This document shows, piece after piece, positions 1 through 9,205 of a DNA stretch of 64,000 nucleotides (positions are counted from its first letter, which is position 1; each line of letters opens with the position of its first letter). The position numbers and the translations under genes are program-made. The DNA lies in the NCBI RefSeq assembly GCF_022690765.1, contig NZ_JALCZA010000001.1, positions 101,938-165,937 of the forward strand, given 5' to 3'. The stretch comes from Anaeromyxobacter oryzisoli (GTDB taxonomy: Bacteria; Myxococcota; Myxococcia; Myxococcales; Anaeromyxobacteraceae). The notes beneath the pieces are model-generated. The model saw only the letters and a program-made list of their open reading frames with translations, searched no databases and was not told the DNA's origin.

Positions 1-1112
1 GGCTCGAGGCGGCGAATGGGCGTCCCCTCGCGCTGGGCAACGCGGTCTTCGTCGGCTCCTGGCCGCGCCTCTATCGCGACTTCTGGATCCGCGGCCGCCG
101 GTGGAGCCACGCGCCCGGAGCGAGCGACGTCAACGTACCGTTCCCGAACGTCTTCGGCGTCAAGCACGTGTGGCGCACAGTGGCGCTCGCGACGCACGCC
201 GGCCGGTGGGCGAGGCGACGGACGGCGGCGGGAGCGCGACACGTCGTCGTCTACTCGATGCACACGCCGTTCATCGTCGCGGCGGCGCTCGCGAAGCGGA
301 TCGACCCGTCGGTGAGAGTCTGCCTGGTGGTGCCGGACCTTCCCCAACACATGAACCTCTCCGCCGACAACCAGCGGCACGTCACGTTCCTGAAGAAGAT
401 CGACACTCGCTTCATGGGGCTCTTCATGAGCTCGGTGGACAGCTTCGTCCTGCTCACGCGCCATATGGTGGCGCCGCTCGCGGTGGGGTCTCGCCCCTGG
501 ATCGTGGTCGAGGGCGTCGTGAACCCAGCGGAGGCGCAGCCGTTGGACGCCCGGCCCGACGCCGCTGGGGACGGGAAGGTCGTCCTGTATACCGGGACCC
601 TGCAACGTGCCTATGGCATCCTCCATCTGCTCCAGGCGTTCGAATCGATCGACGACCCCGAGCTGCGCCTCTGGATCTGCGGCGCGGGGGAGGCCGAAGC
701 CGAGGTGCGCGAGGCCGCCCGCCGAGACCGGCGGATCCGCGCGTTCGGGCTGGTTTCGCGGGACGAGGCGCTCCGGCTGCAGCGACGGGCGACCGTCCTC
801 GTGAACCCGCGGGGCGACGAAGGGGAGTTCACGCGCTACTCCTTTCCCTCGAAGATCATGGAGTACCTCCTCTCGAGCACCCCGACGATCGTCCGTCGCC
901 TTCCCGGCATGCCGGAGGAGTACTTCGAACACCTCTTCGTGGTCGACGGAGCCTCGCCGTCCGACCTCGCGCGGAAGATCGTGGAGGTGTGTGCCATGTC
1001 TTCCGGCGATCGGCGCCGCTTCGGCGAAGCCGCGAGGCGCTTCGTGATCGAGCAGAAGAATGCCCACGCGCAGGGCTCCCGCATCTTGGACCTCATGACC
1101 GCCGGACGCTGA
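1..1112 (+). CDS. Glycosyltransferase, GT4-like (5' end outside window)
   Basis: The reading frame is open from base 3 to the TGA at 1110-1112, so the gene starts upstream of the window; 369 residues are visible. The C-terminal half has the GT-B, glycosyltransferase group 1 layout: a strand with VVLYTGTLQRAYGILHLLQA, then LRLWICGAGEAEAEV, then a phosphate/nucleotide-binding segment around NPRGDEGEFTRYSFPSKIME with the usual acidic residues and 'PSK..EY' signature. The N-terminal part (HVVVYSMHTPFIVAAAL) fits the acceptor-binding Rossmann half. It probably transfers a sugar from a nucleotide donor during cell-surface polysaccharide assembly, in line with the polysaccharide genes downstream. 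Donor and acceptor cannot be read. A GTG at 168 is an internal codon, not the start. Confidence 0.85.
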   Translation, partial: LEAANGRPLALGNAVFVGSWPRLYRDFWIRGRRWSHAPGASDVNVPFPNVFGVKHVWRTVALATHAGRWARRRTAAGARHVVVYSMHTPFIVAAALAKRIDPSVRVCLVVPDLPQHMNLSADNQRHVTFLKKIDTRFMGLFMSSVDSFVLLTRHMVAPLAVGSRPWIVVEGVVNPAEAQPLDARPDAAGDGKVVLYTGTLQRAYGILHLLQAFESIDDPELRLWICGAGEAEAEVREAARRDRRIRAFGLVSRDEALRLQRRATVLVNPRGDEGEFTRYSFPSKIMEYLLSSTPTIVRRLPGMPEEYFEHLFVVDGASPSDLARKIVEVCAMSSGDRRRFGEAARRFVIEQKNAHAQGSRILDLMTAGR

Positions 1113-1137
1113 CCAACCGTCCACCGGCGCCCCCGCT

Positions 1138-1157
1138 CCCGCGCCGTCGTGCGCGGG
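1138..1157. terminator. Possible bidirectional hairpin between convergent genes
   Basis: A 7-bp perfect stem (CCCGCGC / GCGCGGG) with a 6-nt loop lies in the gap between the rightward glycosyltransferase and the leftward autokinase remnant. There is no T-run, so a classical intrinsic terminator is not shown; it is only a position-appropriate hairpin. Confidence 0.3.
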
Positions 1158-1164
1158 CGCCCGC

Positions 1165-1405
1165 CTACTCACTGGCGACCGGGTCGGCGTTGTCGGACGC
1201 CGAGCCGTAGTACCCGTAGTACTGGCCGTAGCATTTGGTCGCTCGGGTCGAGGTCGTTGAGCACGGCGCCGAAGATGCGCCCTTTACGTCGGAGATCGAT
1301 CGGGTGGCGCGGACGGCCGCGTCGCGCGACGTCTGGCCCGCCTTCAGCACCATCAGCGTCCCCACTTGTGTGGAGATCACGACTGCGTGGCCACCTGAGT
1401 TGCGC
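1165..1405 (-). pseudogene. Remnant of a BY-kinase (Wzc-like) C-terminus
   Basis: Read leftward, three short segments in two frames align with the C-terminus of the intact autokinase at 4216-6408. VVISTQVGTLMVLKAGQTSR matches VVVATKVDGTLVVVKAGQTSR. Then, after a frame change, GRIFGAVLNDLDPSDQ matches ARVLGTVLNELDLSDRR. Then, after a second change, CYGQYYGYYGS matches the tyrosine cluster YAQYYSYSSGYYG. One residue is also missing (VG for VDG). The ATP-binding part of a kinase is not recognisable upstream of about 1405, so only the tail survives. This is a decayed paralogue, probably from a duplication of the neighbouring kinase. Confidence 0.75.
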
Positions 1406-1495
1406 GAGCTCGCCCGCCAGGTGGGGCGAGGTCGGCGTGCCGCATCGCCTCGAGTCCCCGGAGCGAGACGCCTCCTCCGGATAGGATAGGAGACG

Positions 1496-1597
1496 ATGCG
1501 AGTCCTCAAGGCACACGTCAGGGACGGGAAGCTCGTGGTCGACGAGCCGACAGACCTCCCCGAAGGCGTCGCCGACGGCCTACTCGACGTGAGTTGA
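1496..1597 (+). pseudogene. Truncated antitoxin-like small gene (33 aa)
   Basis: An ATG preceded by an AGGATAGGAG ribosome-binding site opens a 33-codon frame ending in TGA. The product starts MRVLKAHVRDGKLVVDEPTD. This resembles the N-terminal 'KAHVRNGRLVLDEPTDLPEG' strand of a widespread family of about 70-residue antitoxin-like proteins that accompany RelE- or PIN-type toxins. The match stops after LPEG, and the usual acidic helical half is absent. No toxin partner lies next to it. I regard it as a truncated antitoxin gene that may still be translated; the family assignment is from memory of the motif only. Confidence 0.45.
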
Positions 1598-1637
1598 GGT
1601 CGCTTCGGCGGAATGGCGCTCATCGTCGCGGCGATGC

Positions 1638-4148
1638 TCAAGGTGACTCCGGTCGATCGGCCGCGAGTCGCCGGACCTCCTCCACGACCTCGATCCGAGC
1701 AGCATCTGCGACTGATCGATCCTTCGGCGAGGTCCACGTGTAGGCGTCGACCCGGGAGGCTTCCAGGACGCGGTGAACCACGGACGCCAGCACCGCCCGC
1801 GCCCGGGCGAGGGCCGGATCGTCGGCTCCTCTCCTCGCTGCCGCTGCCGCGATCGCGTCGCGCAGCATCGCCAGGTACTCGTAGTCCTCCACGCCCTCGC
1901 GGATCGCCGCGAGGTGCTTGCTCGGCGTCACGGACCTCCCATCGAGGAAGAGGGGGGAGTAGACGGCACCGGGAGCGATGTACTCGCGCCACGCGCTGCC
2001 CTGGCCTGCGTCCGTGAAGCTCCAGAAACCGACGGCAGTCGCACCGAGGTCGAAGGCCCACCAGGCCTGCAGCCGGAAGTACACGTACGGATCCAACCCC
2101 GACGCAGGCCCATCCGTCCCATAGACCTCGAGGGTCTTCCCGGCGGCCAGCACGACGCTCGCGAGCGCCCGGTACGGCGCGCCGGTTCGATCGGCGAGCC
2201 CGCGGTTTACGCATACGACGTCCGCGGTGCCTACGAGCTCCGCGGGGGTCCGGGCGGCGTCGGCGTAGACGGGATCGACCCAGCTCCGAAGACCGCTGCT
2301 GGACGCCCCGAGCGCGCGCGCCCAGGCGATCTGCCGCTCGGCCAGCTCCCGCCCGTTCGGCTCGTCCACGAACAGCAAATCCACCCGACCGGGGTCGATG
2401 CCCTTCCCGGCGACATGCGCCGCCCAGAACTGGGCCCACTCCTTTACGGCTTCGCTGAACGCTGGCGTCCCTAGACCGAGGCCGGCCAGCCGGTCACAGG
2501 CCGAGATGAACACGCGGTAGCGAGCCGCGCTCGGCCAGAGCGTCAGCCATTCGTCGAAGGTGGACGTGTCCGGTGCCTCGATCATCCGGCCGTGGGCGTC
2601 GTACCGTCCGAACGCCATCGCGCTCGCGGTCGCCCAGGGCAGGTCCACGCCGTACGCGTCTAGCGTCGTCGCGATCTGGCGGAGATAGTCGGGGCTGCCC
2701 GGCGTCCCGCCGTTCTGGTTCAGGTAGTCCCAGCCACCGACGTGGAGCCGACGCCGGGCCGGCATGCGACCGGGAAGGATCTCGACCTGGAGCGGAACGC
2801 TCACGACGGCGCCTGCTCGCGTGGACAGGCGCACCATTCCACGGTGAGGACCGGTGGCGAGGTCGGCCGGAGCGAGGTTCAGCCACAGCTGGCTGGTCGT
2901 GCCCGCTGGGATGCTGATCGCGTAGCCCTGACCTGGGTCGATGGGCTGCAAGGCTGCGGCGACGGGCTTGCCCTCCGCGTCCCCCGTCCACGCGACCTTG
3001 CGCAGCTCGATCCAGGCCGGCGGTGAGACTTCGTCCACGCTCACGTCGATGCGAGCCTGGAGCGGCTCGCCCGACGAGTTGCGCACGTCGACGGCGGCCG
3101 AGCGCACCTCGCCGTCCATCATCGCCACGGTGATCGCCGAACTGGCCGCGGGCCCGACGGACGGCTCCGTGGTCATGGCGAGCGGATCCCACGGGTTGGC
3201 AGCCCACGCGCGAAGGGCAGGCGCACCAGCGAGCTGCTCCACGGAGCCGATGACCGCGAGGACTCCCGCGTGCAGGTCGTTGACCGGGTAGGTGGCGCTG
3301 GCGGTCCACCACTCGTTTGGGCCCGCAGCGGCGATCTTTCGCGCCAGCTCGTCTAGCCGAGCTGCGGCCGAGACACGGGCTGCGGCCTGGATGTTCGCGG
3401 TGGCCAGACGAGCCCGGGCGTCGGTCAACAGATCGCCGACCATGGAGCGGAGCCGGCGCGCTGAATGTCGCTTCCAGTAGAGGGTCCCGTCGTCAGGCTC
3501 GCTCATCGCCGGCGCCTGTGCTGCTCCTGCGCTGCCTCCGAACACCTCGACTTCGTCCACGAACACGTAAGGACCCATGGCGTCCACCATGATCCTCACG
3601 AAGCGGCACTGTGCGTTCAGGGCATGCGTTTCGAACCGGTATCGCGTAAAGCCATTCGCCGGCGGAACGCCTCCCCTGGCTCGATCGAGGACGACGAGAT
3701 CCCCCAGATAGCCGAAGTTCTTGCCGTCGGCGCTGCAGAACAGGTACAGCCCGCCGGGCCACTGCACGTCGGCTTTCCCCGCCGCGGTACTGAACGCGGC
3801 GCCGCCGATGGCGGTCGGCTTTCCGAGATCGATGGTGATCGACGCAGGCCGCGCGGAGATCCAGCCCACCGCGCCCTTCTCCGTCCAGAACCCGCCGCCC
3901 ACGTACTTCCCATCGGTCAGATCGGTGGAGTCGCCGGCGTCGGTCGTAAGCGGGTAAGTCGGCGCGGGGCTCAACGTGTAAGGCCGGCCGAGCGCCACGT
4001 TTCGGAGCCCACAATCGTCTGCTGCGCGGGGCGCCAAGCGCATCGGCGCTGCTGCTCCCTCGATGACGCCGAGCACGACCAATATGATCGAGGCGGAGGA
4101 GGGCGACATGGCGTGCGCAATTCGTGACATGCCCAGCAATTTCGCCAT
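1638..4148 (-). CDS. Secreted GH123-like (DUF4091) protein with N-terminal discoidin-type domain
   Basis: This encodes 836 residues. The ATG at 4148 has GGGAG about 11 nt upstream and gives a signal peptide (hydrophobic SIILVVLGVIEGAAA). Residues about 45-225 look like an F5/8 type C (discoidin) carbohydrate-binding fold (ALGRPYTL, SITIDLGKPTAIGG, RFVRIMVDAMGPYVFVDEVEV). The C-terminal half matches the DUF4091/GH123-like barrel: VDLLFVDEPNG, FRLQAWWAFDLGATAVGFWS and the closing IREGVEDYEYLAMLRDA. Such proteins are secreted putative glycosidases; substrate and catalytic residues are not established here. It follows the tyrosine autokinase by 67 bases in the same direction and is probably co-transcribed, suggesting processing or binding of the exported polysaccharide. 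Confidence 0.75.
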   Translation of the reverse strand: MAKLLGMSRIAHAMSPSSASIILVVLGVIEGAAAPMRLAPRAADDCGLRNVALGRPYTLSPAPTYPLTTDAGDSTDLTDGKYVGGGFWTEKGAVGWISARPASITIDLGKPTAIGGAAFSTAAGKADVQWPGGLYLFCSADGKNFGYLGDLVVLDRARGGVPPANGFTRYRFETHALNAQCRFVRIMVDAMGPYVFVDEVEVFGGSAGAAQAPAMSEPDDGTLYWKRHSARRLRSMVGDLLTDARARLATANIQAAARVSAAARLDELARKIAAAGPNEWWTASATYPVNDLHAGVLAVIGSVEQLAGAPALRAWAANPWDPLAMTTEPSVGPAASSAITVAMMDGEVRSAAVDVRNSSGEPLQARIDVSVDEVSPPAWIELRKVAWTGDAEGKPVAAALQPIDPGQGYAISIPAGTTSQLWLNLAPADLATGPHRGMVRLSTRAGAVVSVPLQVEILPGRMPARRRLHVGGWDYLNQNGGTPGSPDYLRQIATTLDAYGVDLPWATASAMAFGRYDAHGRMIEAPDTSTFDEWLTLWPSAARYRVFISACDRLAGLGLGTPAFSEAVKEWAQFWAAHVAGKGIDPGRVDLLFVDEPNGRELAERQIAWARALGASSSGLRSWVDPVYADAARTPAELVGTADVVCVNRGLADRTGAPYRALASVVLAAGKTLEVYGTDGPASGLDPYVYFRLQAWWAFDLGATAVGFWSFTDAGQGSAWREYIAPGAVYSPLFLDGRSVTPSKHLAAIREGVEDYEYLAMLRDAIAAAAARRGADDPALARARAVLASVVHRVLEASRVDAYTWTSPKDRSVADAARIEVVEEVRRLAADRPESP

Positions 4149-4215
4149 CGGATCGACCGCTCCCGATCGGCACTCGCGGCAGCACCGCGCTGGAGCCGGA
4201 GGAGGGGGCGGGCGT

Positions 4216-6408
4216 TCACGCCACCTTGGATTCGCCCCCTGGCTTCGCCTCTCCGTAGTACCCGGACGAATACGAGTAGTACTGCGCATACCTCCGGTCG
4301 CTCAGGTCGAGCTCGTTCAGCACGGTGCCGAGCACGCGGGCCTGCACGTTGGCGAGGTTCCGCACCGTCCGAGCGGCCATGTCGCGGGAGGTCTGGCCGG
4401 CCTTCACCACCACGAGGGTGCCGTCCACCTTGGTGGCGACGACGATGGCATCCGAGACGACGCCGGCGGGCGGGGAATCGATCACCACGCGGTCGTAGCG
4501 GCGGGAGAGCTGCTCGAGGAGCTTCGCGAAGCTCTGGGTGTGGAGCAGCTCGGCGGGGTTCGGGGGGACTGGTCCGCAGGGGAGGACGTCGAGGTTCGGC
4601 ACCTCGGTCCGGACGACGGCGGCCTCGAGGGCGCCGTCCCCGAGGATGAGCGAGGACAGGCCGGCGCCGGGGGCGAGGCCAAACACCTTGTGCACGCGCG
4701 GGCGGCGCATGTCGGCGTCCACGAGGAGGACGCGGTTGCCGCTGTTCGCCATGGTGGCGGCGAGCGAGGCCGCGGTGGTGGTCTTCCCCTCGCCGGGGCC
4801 GCTCGAGGTCACCAGGATGGTCTTGAGCGGCTTCTCGGGGGACATGAAGAGGACGTTGGTCCGGATCGAGCGGAGGCACTCGGACGCGGCGGAGGTGGGC
4901 GCCGAGTGGATCGCCAGCTCGGGGCTGTGGCCGTCGGCCTTGTCGATCCGGGGGATGACCCCCAGGAACGGGAGGCCGAGCCGCTCCTCGATCTGCTCGC
5001 GCGTGGTGATGGTCGTGTCGAGCGTCTCGAGCAGGAAGGCGAGCCCGACGCCGCCGGCGAGGCCGAGGAGGATCGCGAGCGCCAGGTTCCGGACCGGCTG
5101 CGGGCGGACGGGCTTCTCCGGCGGCTCGGCCCGGTCGAGCACCCGCACGTTCGACATCTGGAGCATGCCGGTGACGCCGGTGTCCTTGAGCCGCGCGAGC
5201 ACCATCTCGTAGAGGCGCTGGTTGTTGTCGTGGGCGCGCTTCAGCTCGAGGTACTCCTTCTCGTACTGGTTCAGCCCGAACGACTCGCCCTTCGCCTTCT
5301 CGAGGAGCTGCGAGAGCTTCTTCTCCGCCCCCACCGCCTCGTCGTACTCGCGCCGCGCCCCGCCGATGGTGTTCTGGATCTCGCGGTCGAGGTTCGTCCT
5401 GGCGGCGGCGACCTTGGCGTTGCAGCCCTCGACCTTGGGGTGGTTCGGGAGGTAGCGCGAGGCGAGGTCGGCGCACTCGACCTTGGCGTCGAGGTAGCGG
5501 ACCTTCAGGTCCGGGATCGCCATGTTCTGCGCGGAGAGGAGCGTGGCGTCGGCCTGCGGGTCGTCCTTCAGCGCGTCGACCGACTTCGTGAGCAGCTCGT
5601 TGCGGGCCTCGAGCGTCGCGCGCTGGACCTGCGCCTTGGTGAGGGCGTCGTTGATCGCCGCGATCCGCTGGCTGACGACGTTCTGCCGGTCCTCCCAGCT
5701 CGTCGCCACGATGTCGTGGGCCTGCTTGAACTTGTAGAGCGCGTCGCCGCTCTGGGCGAGCTTCGCCTCGAGATCGGCGAGCTGCTGCTCGAGCCAGTCG
5801 GACGCGCTCTGGGTGGTGTTGGCGCGGACCGAGAGGCTCTCGGCAATGTAGGCGTCGGCCACGGCGTTCGCGATCGTCGCCGCCCACTTCGGATCGCGAT
5901 CCTCGACCACCAGCTTGACCACCCGCGAGTCCTTCACGGGGACGACCGAGAGCCGGTCCTGGAGCACGGCGGGCGGATCGAGCTTCGCGAGGGCTTGCTC
6001 GAGCTTCGCCGTGTCCTTGATGCCCTCGAGGCCGAGGAAGCGCGGGTCGCGGGCGAGCTGGAGCTTCTCGATCACGCGCTGCGCGACGGCGCGGCTGGTG
6101 ATGATCTTGTACTGGGTCTCGAAGTACTCCTTCGAGGAGTAGAGGCTGCTCGTGCCGGTCTCCACGACGTCCTGCACGTCCTTGTTGTTCAGGACCTTGG
6201 GCGCCTGGAGGTCGATGATGAGGGTCGCGGTCGCGGCGTAGACACGCGGCTGGCGGAGCGTCGCGACGAGCGTGAGGAGCACGACCGCGGCGAAGACGGC
6301 GAGGATCGTCCAGCGGCGCCGGACGAGCACGCGCCAATAGGCGCGCAGGTCGAGCTGGTCTTCCTCCTCGCGGAGGTCGGGGGCCTGCGGTTCGGTGATC
6401 GGGGGCAT
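4216..6408 (-). CDS. Wzc-like polysaccharide co-polymerase / BY-family tyrosine autokinase
   Basis: This encodes 730 residues. The ATG at 6408 follows an AGGAG box by 5 nt. An N-terminal Wzz chain-length domain lies between two membrane segments (about residues 33-52 and 445-465), with a long periplasmic coiled-coil/GNVR part between them. The cytoplasmic CpsD-like kinase has Walker A GPGEGKTTTA (about 535), Walker A' VLLVDADMRRP (about 563) and Walker B VVIDSPPAG (about 643). It ends in the tyrosine cluster YAQYYSYSSGYYGE that is autophosphorylated in this family. These proteins control polymer length and export of capsule or exopolysaccharide by cycling phosphorylation in the inner membrane. 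The gene is divergent from the O-antigen ligase-like gene, and the remnant at 1165-1405 is a paralogue of its tail. Confidence 0.93.
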   Translation of the reverse strand: MPPITEPQAPDLREEEDQLDLRAYWRVLVRRRWTILAVFAAVVLLTLVATLRQPRVYAATATLIIDLQAPKVLNNKDVQDVVETGTSSLYSSKEYFETQYKIITSRAVAQRVIEKLQLARDPRFLGLEGIKDTAKLEQALAKLDPPAVLQDRLSVVPVKDSRVVKLVVEDRDPKWAATIANAVADAYIAESLSVRANTTQSASDWLEQQLADLEAKLAQSGDALYKFKQAHDIVATSWEDRQNVVSQRIAAINDALTKAQVQRATLEARNELLTKSVDALKDDPQADATLLSAQNMAIPDLKVRYLDAKVECADLASRYLPNHPKVEGCNAKVAAARTNLDREIQNTIGGARREYDEAVGAEKKLSQLLEKAKGESFGLNQYEKEYLELKRAHDNNQRLYEMVLARLKDTGVTGMLQMSNVRVLDRAEPPEKPVRPQPVRNLALAILLGLAGGVGLAFLLETLDTTITTREQIEERLGLPFLGVIPRIDKADGHSPELAIHSAPTSAASECLRSIRTNVLFMSPEKPLKTILVTSSGPGEGKTTTAASLAATMANSGNRVLLVDADMRRPRVHKVFGLAPGAGLSSLILGDGALEAAVVRTEVPNLDVLPCGPVPPNPAELLHTQSFAKLLEQLSRRYDRVVIDSPPAGVVSDAIVVATKVDGTLVVVKAGQTSRDMAARTVRNLANVQARVLGTVLNELDLSDRRYAQYYSYSSGYYGEAKPGGESKVA

Positions 6409-6428
6409 GTGCTCCTGCCGTTGGACGC

Positions 6429-6446
6429 GCGCGGCGCGCGCCGCGC
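6429..6446. promoter_or_regulatory. 18-bp perfect GC palindrome in divergent promoter region
   Basis: The bases form a perfect palindrome, GCGCGGCGC followed by GCGCCGCGC. It lies in the 132-bp gap between the leftward autokinase and the rightward O-antigen ligase-like gene, about 20 bp upstream of the kinase start. It could be an operator or a leader hairpin. In DNA this GC-rich, chance cannot be excluded. Confidence 0.3.
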
Positions 6447-6540
6447 AAAAGCTCCGAGAGTCTACGGGGATCGGCCCGGCGCGTCGAGCGAGGGGCCTCC
6501 CTTTTTCGCCGCGGGGTTCCGCTGGTAGCATCCGCCGCCC

Positions 6541-9105
6541 GTGCCGCATCGCTCGCCCTCCCCGCTCCGCTCACGCTCGGTGCTCCTCGTCTGCGCGCTC
6601 GTGGCGGGCAACGCCCTCGTCCGCGGGGGCGTGGACCTCCCCGCCATCGCCGCCTCCGCTCTGCTCGCCGCGGCCGCGCTCTTCCTCGCGGCGCGCCCCG
6701 GCCACCGCTCGCAGCGGCACCCGGAGCCGGCGCCGGACGGCGACGGGAGCGTCACCGTGCCGCTCCTCGTCGCGGGCGCGGCGCTCCTCACGCTCGCGGT
6801 GGCGCTCCAGCTCGTGCCGCTGCCGCTCGGCGTCCTCCGCGCGGTCTCGCGCGAGAGCGCCCTCCTCCTCGAGCGGAGCCTCGGCGGCGCGGGCGTGCTC
6901 GGGTGGGCCCGGCCGCTCTCGCTCGACCCCGGCGCGACCGCCCTCGAGCTCGCCAAGGTCGCGACCTGGACCGCCGTGGCGGCGGCGGTGGCGATCGTCG
7001 CGTCGGATCGGCGCCGCCGCGACGCCCTCCTCGCCGCGCTGGCGCTCGCGGGGCCGGCGGTGGTGGCGGCCGCCCTGGGCGCGTACCTCTTCGGCGCGCA
7101 GCCGCTCCTCGAGCCGCGCTTCCCGTTCGTGAACCCGAACCACCTCGCCGGCTTCCTCCAGCTCGCGGCGTGGCCGGCGCTCGGGTTCGCCCTCCGCGCC
7201 CGCGGGCCGGCGCGGGTGGGCTGGCTCGTCGCCTTCGTCTTCTCCGCGGCGGGCGTGTTCCTCTCCCTCTCACGCGGCGGCATCGGCGCGTTCGTGGTGG
7301 GGGCGGGGCTCTTCGTCGCCCTCTGGGCGCGGGCGGGCCGGCGGGAGCGCGTCGCCTCCGAGGGCGCCCCGGCGCCGGCGGTGGCGCCGCGCGGCTGGCG
7401 CGAGCTCCTGCGCGCGGGCCCGCGGGCGGTGACGCGCGCCCTGCTCCACCGCTCGGGCGCGGTCCTGCCGGTGGCGATCTCGGTCGCCGTCGGCCTCGCC
7501 GCGTTCCTCGCCTTCGACCGGATCGTCGCCGAGATGCGGACGGTGAGCGAGGCGACCACCACCGAGGTGAAGCTCGAGCTCTGGCCGTCGGCGCTCCAGG
7601 TGATCCGCGATCACCCGCTCCTCGGGATCGGACGCGGCGCCTTCGCGAACGTCTTCCCCGCGTACAAGTGGGAGCCGGTCCTCGCCACCTTCACCCACGT
7701 CGAGAACGAGTGGCTCCAGCTCCCGGTGGACCTCGGCCTCGTCCTGGGCCCGCTCGCGATCGGGCTCTTCGCCTGGGCATGGCTCGCGGCGGCCCGGCGC
7801 GCCGAGATCTCCCGGCCGCTCATCGGCGCGCTCGCGGGCGCCGGGGCGCTGGTCGCCCACAACCTCTTCGACTTCTCGCTCGAGATCTCCGGCGTCGCGA
7901 TCCCGTTCGGCGTGGTGATGGCGATCGCGGCGCGGGACATGCCGGCGATCCGGGTGCCGCGCCTCGCGGTCCGCGCCGGCGCGGGCGTCGCGCTCGCGCT
8001 CGCGGCGCTGGGCGTGACGCTGCACGCGCTCCACCCGCCGGAGGCCGACGCGGAGCGGGTGGTCGCCGCGGAGACCCCGGACGACGCCATCGCGCGCGCC
8101 CGCGAGGTGCTCCCCTGGCACCCGGCGGACTGGGTGGTGCCCGCCGCGGTGGGGACGAAGCTCTCGGCGGTCTTCCGCTGCGACGAGGCGGAGCCGTGGC
8201 TGGCCCGGGCGACGGAGCGGAACCCGACCGCCTCGGCCCCGCACCGCGGCGCGGCCCAGTGCTACGCGTTCCGCGGCCGCGCGGCCCTCGCGAAGCGGGA
8301 GTACCGGCTGGCGTTCATCCTCGGCGATCCCGACGCGCTGAAGGAGGCCCACGCCTTCTTCCCCGAGCCGGGCGCGCTCCTCGACGTCGCGCCGGACACG
8401 CCGGACGGGCTCCTCGCCGCGGCCGCGCTCCTGCGCGACGACTGGGAGGAGGCGCGCGAGGCGTACCGGCGCGGCTGGGAGGGGTTCCGCGACGTCCGCG
8501 CCCTCGGCGGGCTCGCGGCGGTGACGCTCGACCTCGGCGACGCGGACGGGGCGCTCGCGCTGGCCCGGGCCCTCGAGGCGGCCGCGCCGCTCCTCCCCTC
8601 CGGCTTCGTCCTCGCCGCCCGCGCCCTCGACGCGGAGGGCGACGAGGAGGCGGCCATCCAGGAGCTGCAGGGGGCGGCGGCGCGCTTCCCGGGGCGGGTC
8701 GAGGTGCTCGCGCCGCTCGGGCAGCACCAGCTCCGCGCGCGGCGGTTCTCCCAGGCGCGCGCCACCTTCGAGCAGATCCTCGCGCGCGACGCCTCGACCA
8801 CGCTCACGCGGAGCCTCCTCGTCGGGCAGGCCCTCGAGGGGCAGCAGCGCTACGGCGAGGCGCTCCGGGTCCTCGCCGACGCGCGCGACGCCGCGCCCGA
8901 CAGCCCCCGCCCGCTCGAGGCGATCGCCCGCGTCTCCGTCGAGGCGGGGCGCTACGACGAGGCCATCGAGGCGCTCGAACTCGCCGCGCACAAGCCCGGC
9001 GTGCCCGCCGGCGCCTACGCCGAGCGGATCGACGCGCTGAAGACCGCGCGCGCCCGGCAGGCGGTGACGGCCGCGCCGGAGGAGGGCGCGAGCGGGGGGC
9101 GGTGA
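6541..9105 (+). CDS. O-antigen ligase/polymerase-type membrane protein with C-terminal TPR region
   Basis: This encodes 854 residues. About twelve hydrophobic segments cover residues 10-490, with the Wzy_C/O-antigen ligase signature around FVNPNHLAGFLQLAAWP and LSLSRGGIGAFVVGAGLF. The loop HPLLGIGRGAFANVFPAY and the following HVENEWLQLPVDLGLVLG are typical of the WaaL/Wzy periplasmic region. Residues about 510-840 are alanine- and leucine-rich helical repeats resembling TPRs. Such proteins polymerise or ligate glycan chains at the periplasmic face of the inner membrane. The GTG start at 6541 has no clear ribosome-binding site, so the first residues are uncertain. It is divergent from the tyrosine autokinase, consistent with one polysaccharide system. 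Confidence 0.85.
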   Translation: MPHRSPSPLRSRSVLLVCALVAGNALVRGGVDLPAIAASALLAAAALFLAARPGHRSQRHPEPAPDGDGSVTVPLLVAGAALLTLAVALQLVPLPLGVLRAVSRESALLLERSLGGAGVLGWARPLSLDPGATALELAKVATWTAVAAAVAIVASDRRRRDALLAALALAGPAVVAAALGAYLFGAQPLLEPRFPFVNPNHLAGFLQLAAWPALGFALRARGPARVGWLVAFVFSAAGVFLSLSRGGIGAFVVGAGLFVALWARAGRRERVASEGAPAPAVAPRGWRELLRAGPRAVTRALLHRSGAVLPVAISVAVGLAAFLAFDRIVAEMRTVSEATTTEVKLELWPSALQVIRDHPLLGIGRGAFANVFPAYKWEPVLATFTHVENEWLQLPVDLGLVLGPLAIGLFAWAWLAAARRAEISRPLIGALAGAGALVAHNLFDFSLEISGVAIPFGVVMAIAARDMPAIRVPRLAVRAGAGVALALAALGVTLHALHPPEADAERVVAAETPDDAIARAREVLPWHPADWVVPAAVGTKLSAVFRCDEAEPWLARATERNPTASAPHRGAAQCYAFRGRAALAKREYRLAFILGDPDALKEAHAFFPEPGALLDVAPDTPDGLLAAAALLRDDWEEAREAYRRGWEGFRDVRALGGLAAVTLDLGDADGALALARALEAAAPLLPSGFVLAARALDAEGDEEAAIQELQGAAARFPGRVEVLAPLGQHQLRARRFSQARATFEQILARDASTTLTRSLLVGQALEGQQRYGEALRVLADARDAAPDSPRPLEAIARVSVEAGRYDEAIEALELAAHKPGVPAGAYAERIDALKTARARQAVTAAPEEGASGGR

Positions 9106-9205
9106 GCGTCGAACTGCACGGCCCTAGAGCGGCGATCGGCTTGGAAGGCCCATGATTCCCACCGCTTACGCGTGGAGGGAGCGATCCCCACTCGCGATGG
9201 CGCTT

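Noticed and set aside
3971..6574. Very long ORFs opposite to or out of phase with known genes (for example the 867-codon minus-strand frame here, and others over mfd, hppA and the O-antigen ligase-like gene)
   Set aside because: They arise because stop codons are rare at this GC content; they are Arg/Ala/Gly-rich, lack motifs and overlap genes with clear family signatures.
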